Made by a program: the position numbers and the translations under genes
In this document: positions 62,541-64,000 of the stretch, one piece after another
Layout: the number at the start of each line of letters is the position of its first letter
Numbering within the stretch: position 1 is the first letter of the stretch
The notes under the pieces: model-generated
Database searches by the model: none
Told to the model about the DNA's origin: nothing
The model's input: the letters and a program-made list of their open reading frames with translations, nothing else
Assembly (NCBI RefSeq): GCF_024679095.1
Contig: NC_066513.1
Span: forward strand, 10,859,747 to 10,923,746
Source: Eriocheir sinensis
Lineage: Eukaryota; Arthropoda; Malacostraca; Decapoda; Varunidae
Reading direction: 5' to 3'
Length of the DNA stretch: 64,000 nt

Positions 62541-63320
62541 AAAATTGAGCCTCGGGCAAAATTGAGCCCGGGCATCCACATGCCTCTGTTATCTTAGCTC
62601 AAGCTCGTGTATGTGGGGTTCTTTTCGAATGATATGGCGTCTAGAGCTAGCATGATCATCTTTCTTTATTATGATGACAAAGACCATGTCAAAATTTGTC
62701 TCATTAAATAAGAAATTACATAAAGTTTGGCTGCTTTTCCTCGTCGACAAGCCATCCTCCAGCAGCGCTCCGACACCCATGATCGCACATTCATTTTTCT
62801 CAGAAAATAGGATACCAATCACATTTACATCAACATATTTCCACAGGTGAATACTTAGGCCATGTTCACACAAGTTGCGACACCTGAGATTCATTAATAA
62901 TGACAGGGGAAGGAAAAATATAGACCCCTGTCATTGGTAAAATTAAGCCTCGGGCAGAATTGAGCCGGGGCATCTATATGCCTCGGATTTCTTCGCTATT
63001 ATATGTTGTAAGATCGTTCTGTTGACATGTATGGGTATATTAACGCTTTCTGTATCTACATATAGAAGGAAAACGCAAAATTCGCCCTAGTAAATCAGAA
63101 ATTACATAAAGTTCGGCAGCTTTTCCTCGTCGCCAAGCCATCCTCCAGCAGCGCTCCGACACCCATGATCGCACATTCATTTTTCACAAAAAATAGGATC
63201 CCAATCACATTTGCATCGACATATTTCCACCGGTGAATACTTAGGCCATGTTCACACCAAGTTGTGACACCTGAGATTCATTAATAATGACAGGGGAAGG
63301 AAAAATGTAGGGCCTTCCGT
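62541..63320. repeat. Direct tandem repeat, two units of about 390 bp
   Basis: Unit 1 at 62541-62938 and unit 2 at 62939-63320 share AATTGAGCC openings, ATCCTCCAGCAGCGCTCCG and GACAGGGGAAGGAAAAAT. Offset 386-398 bp depending on indels. Satellite-like, non-coding. Confidence 0.88.
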
Positions 63321-63363
63321 GTCTCTAATTTAGCGACGTCGATGAAACCGTACACGGTCTGAG

Positions 63364-63479
63364 ATGGTACCAAGACCTGTTTGTAACAACTACATCAACA
63401 CCAACTGCTCCCACTACTGCTGCAAGGCTGCATCTCCTTGCCATTTCAACGTAATGGAGCAAAATAACCCCGGTCAAAG
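63364..63479 (+). CDS. Possible Cys-rich exon (weak)
   Basis: ATG opens a frame MVPRPVCNNYINTNCSHYCC that continues to about 39 codons and stops at a perfect donor AAG/GTAAGT. A pyrimidine-rich tract ending CAG lies only 40 bp further. It could be the first exon of a gene to the right, but the frame is short and may be chance. Confidence 0.2.
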
Positions 63480-63689
63480 GTAAGTCTGAATCTTTTTTTG
63501 CCTTTTTCCCCTCTTTCAGGTCAGGTTAGGTTAACCCTATACGTTCCGACCCCTTGAGATTTTTCGCCCTCGTATAGCCAGCATCGTATTGATTTTTCTG
63601 AACAACAATAACGCTCGTGAACACTAAGTACTGGAACCTAATCAATGGTGTAAAGCAATAGTGAATAATGAGTGAAAAGAAACTCTCAA

Positions 63690-64000
63690 GAAATAAAATC
63701 CTTTTCTCCCTCTTCCTCCTATTCTTCCTTCTTTTCTTCTTCTTCCTCCTCTTCCTATTCTTCCTTCTTTTCTTATTCATATTCCTTCTTTTAAACCTCC
63801 TCTTCTTTCTCCTTTTCTTCTTCCTCCTCTTCCTCTTCTTTCTCCTTTTATTCTTCCTCTTCCTCTTCTTCCTCCTCTTCCTCCTTTTCCTTTTCTCGCT
63901 AGCTTCTCGCCTCTTTTTCTTCCTCTTCCTTTTCTTCTGCCTCTTCCTCTTCTTCCTCTTCCCTTCCTTCTTCCTCTTCTTCTTCATCTTCCTCCTCTTC
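63690..64000. repeat. Polypyrimidine CTT/CCT tract, continues past the window
   Basis: + strand almost only C and T. It gives a Lys/Arg-rich open frame on the minus strand that I do not regard as a gene. Confidence 0.95.

Noticed and set aside
63515..63540. Arthropod telomere repeat (TTAGG)n
   Set aside because: Only about two units, AGGTTAGGTT; common background motif.
63526..63987. 153-codon Lys/Arg-rich ORF on the minus strand
   Set aside because: Encoded by a polypyrimidine low-complexity tract with no domain.

Overview
This is a repeat-saturated stretch of animal nuclear DNA, most likely from a decapod crustacean (crab, shrimp or crayfish type). The evidence is very long (TA)n, (CA)n, (GA)n and (AAT)n microsatellites, CR1-type and I/Jockey-type non-LTR retrotransposons, a Penelope-like element, tRNA-derived SINEs and small DNA transposons, with long introns. 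There are no bacterial-style operons, no rRNA and no convincing intact tRNA gene.

One host gene can be assembled across the window on the + strand. Its five exons are 4825-4977, 5528-5638, 9474-9667, 32037-32147 and 43402-43483. They join in phase at consensus splice sites into a 216-residue protein that ends in TAA. The protein has an N-terminal signal or anchor segment, a second hydrophobic stretch, and four cysteines arranged C-x5-C and C-x6-C-P. I read this as resembling the arthropod DM4/DM12 family of small secreted proteins. Introns 3 (22.4 kb) and 4 (11.3 kb) are packed with mobile elements.

Layout. 1-4190: a CR1 element (minus strand) with a zinc-finger/esterase ORF1 and an endonuclease-RT ORF2, cut by the left edge; a UUUUUUA slippery heptamer lies just before the ORF1 stop. 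4.5-9.7 kb: exons 1-3 with microsatellites, a hAT-like MITE and a near-perfect hairpin. 10.3-24 kb: several copies of one I/Jockey-like LINE, one carrying a DNA element with an empty site visible in sister copies, plus SINEs. 24.4-26.2 kb: a 1.8-kb foldback element with ~740-bp arms. 26-29 kb: SINEs and an RTE-like fragment. 29.3-31.9 kb: a second CR1 copy. 32-33.7 kb: exon 4 and duplicated microsatellite blocks. 35.26-40.01 kb: a Penelope-like cluster with an intact 844-residue RT/GIY-YIG ORF and three hammerhead ribozymes. 41-49.3 kb: more LINE copies around exon 5. 49.9-51.7 kb: an inverted pair of minisatellites. 52-60 kb: CR1, RTE and LINE fragments, a SINE-LINE chimeric ORF and a 1124-bp TTAA-flanked DNA element. 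60.3-64 kb: a hAT-like end, a promoter-like patch, a 42-bp minisatellite, a ~390-bp tandem repeat and a polypyrimidine tract.

The most notable signals are the candidate -1 frameshift linking CR1 ORF1 and ORF2, the hammerheads placed 7 nt before the Penelope-like start codon, the foldback element with matching coding remnants in both arms, and the habit of LINE and SINE tails running A(n) into (TA)n. Everything here was read by eye; no alignment, folding or database search was run.
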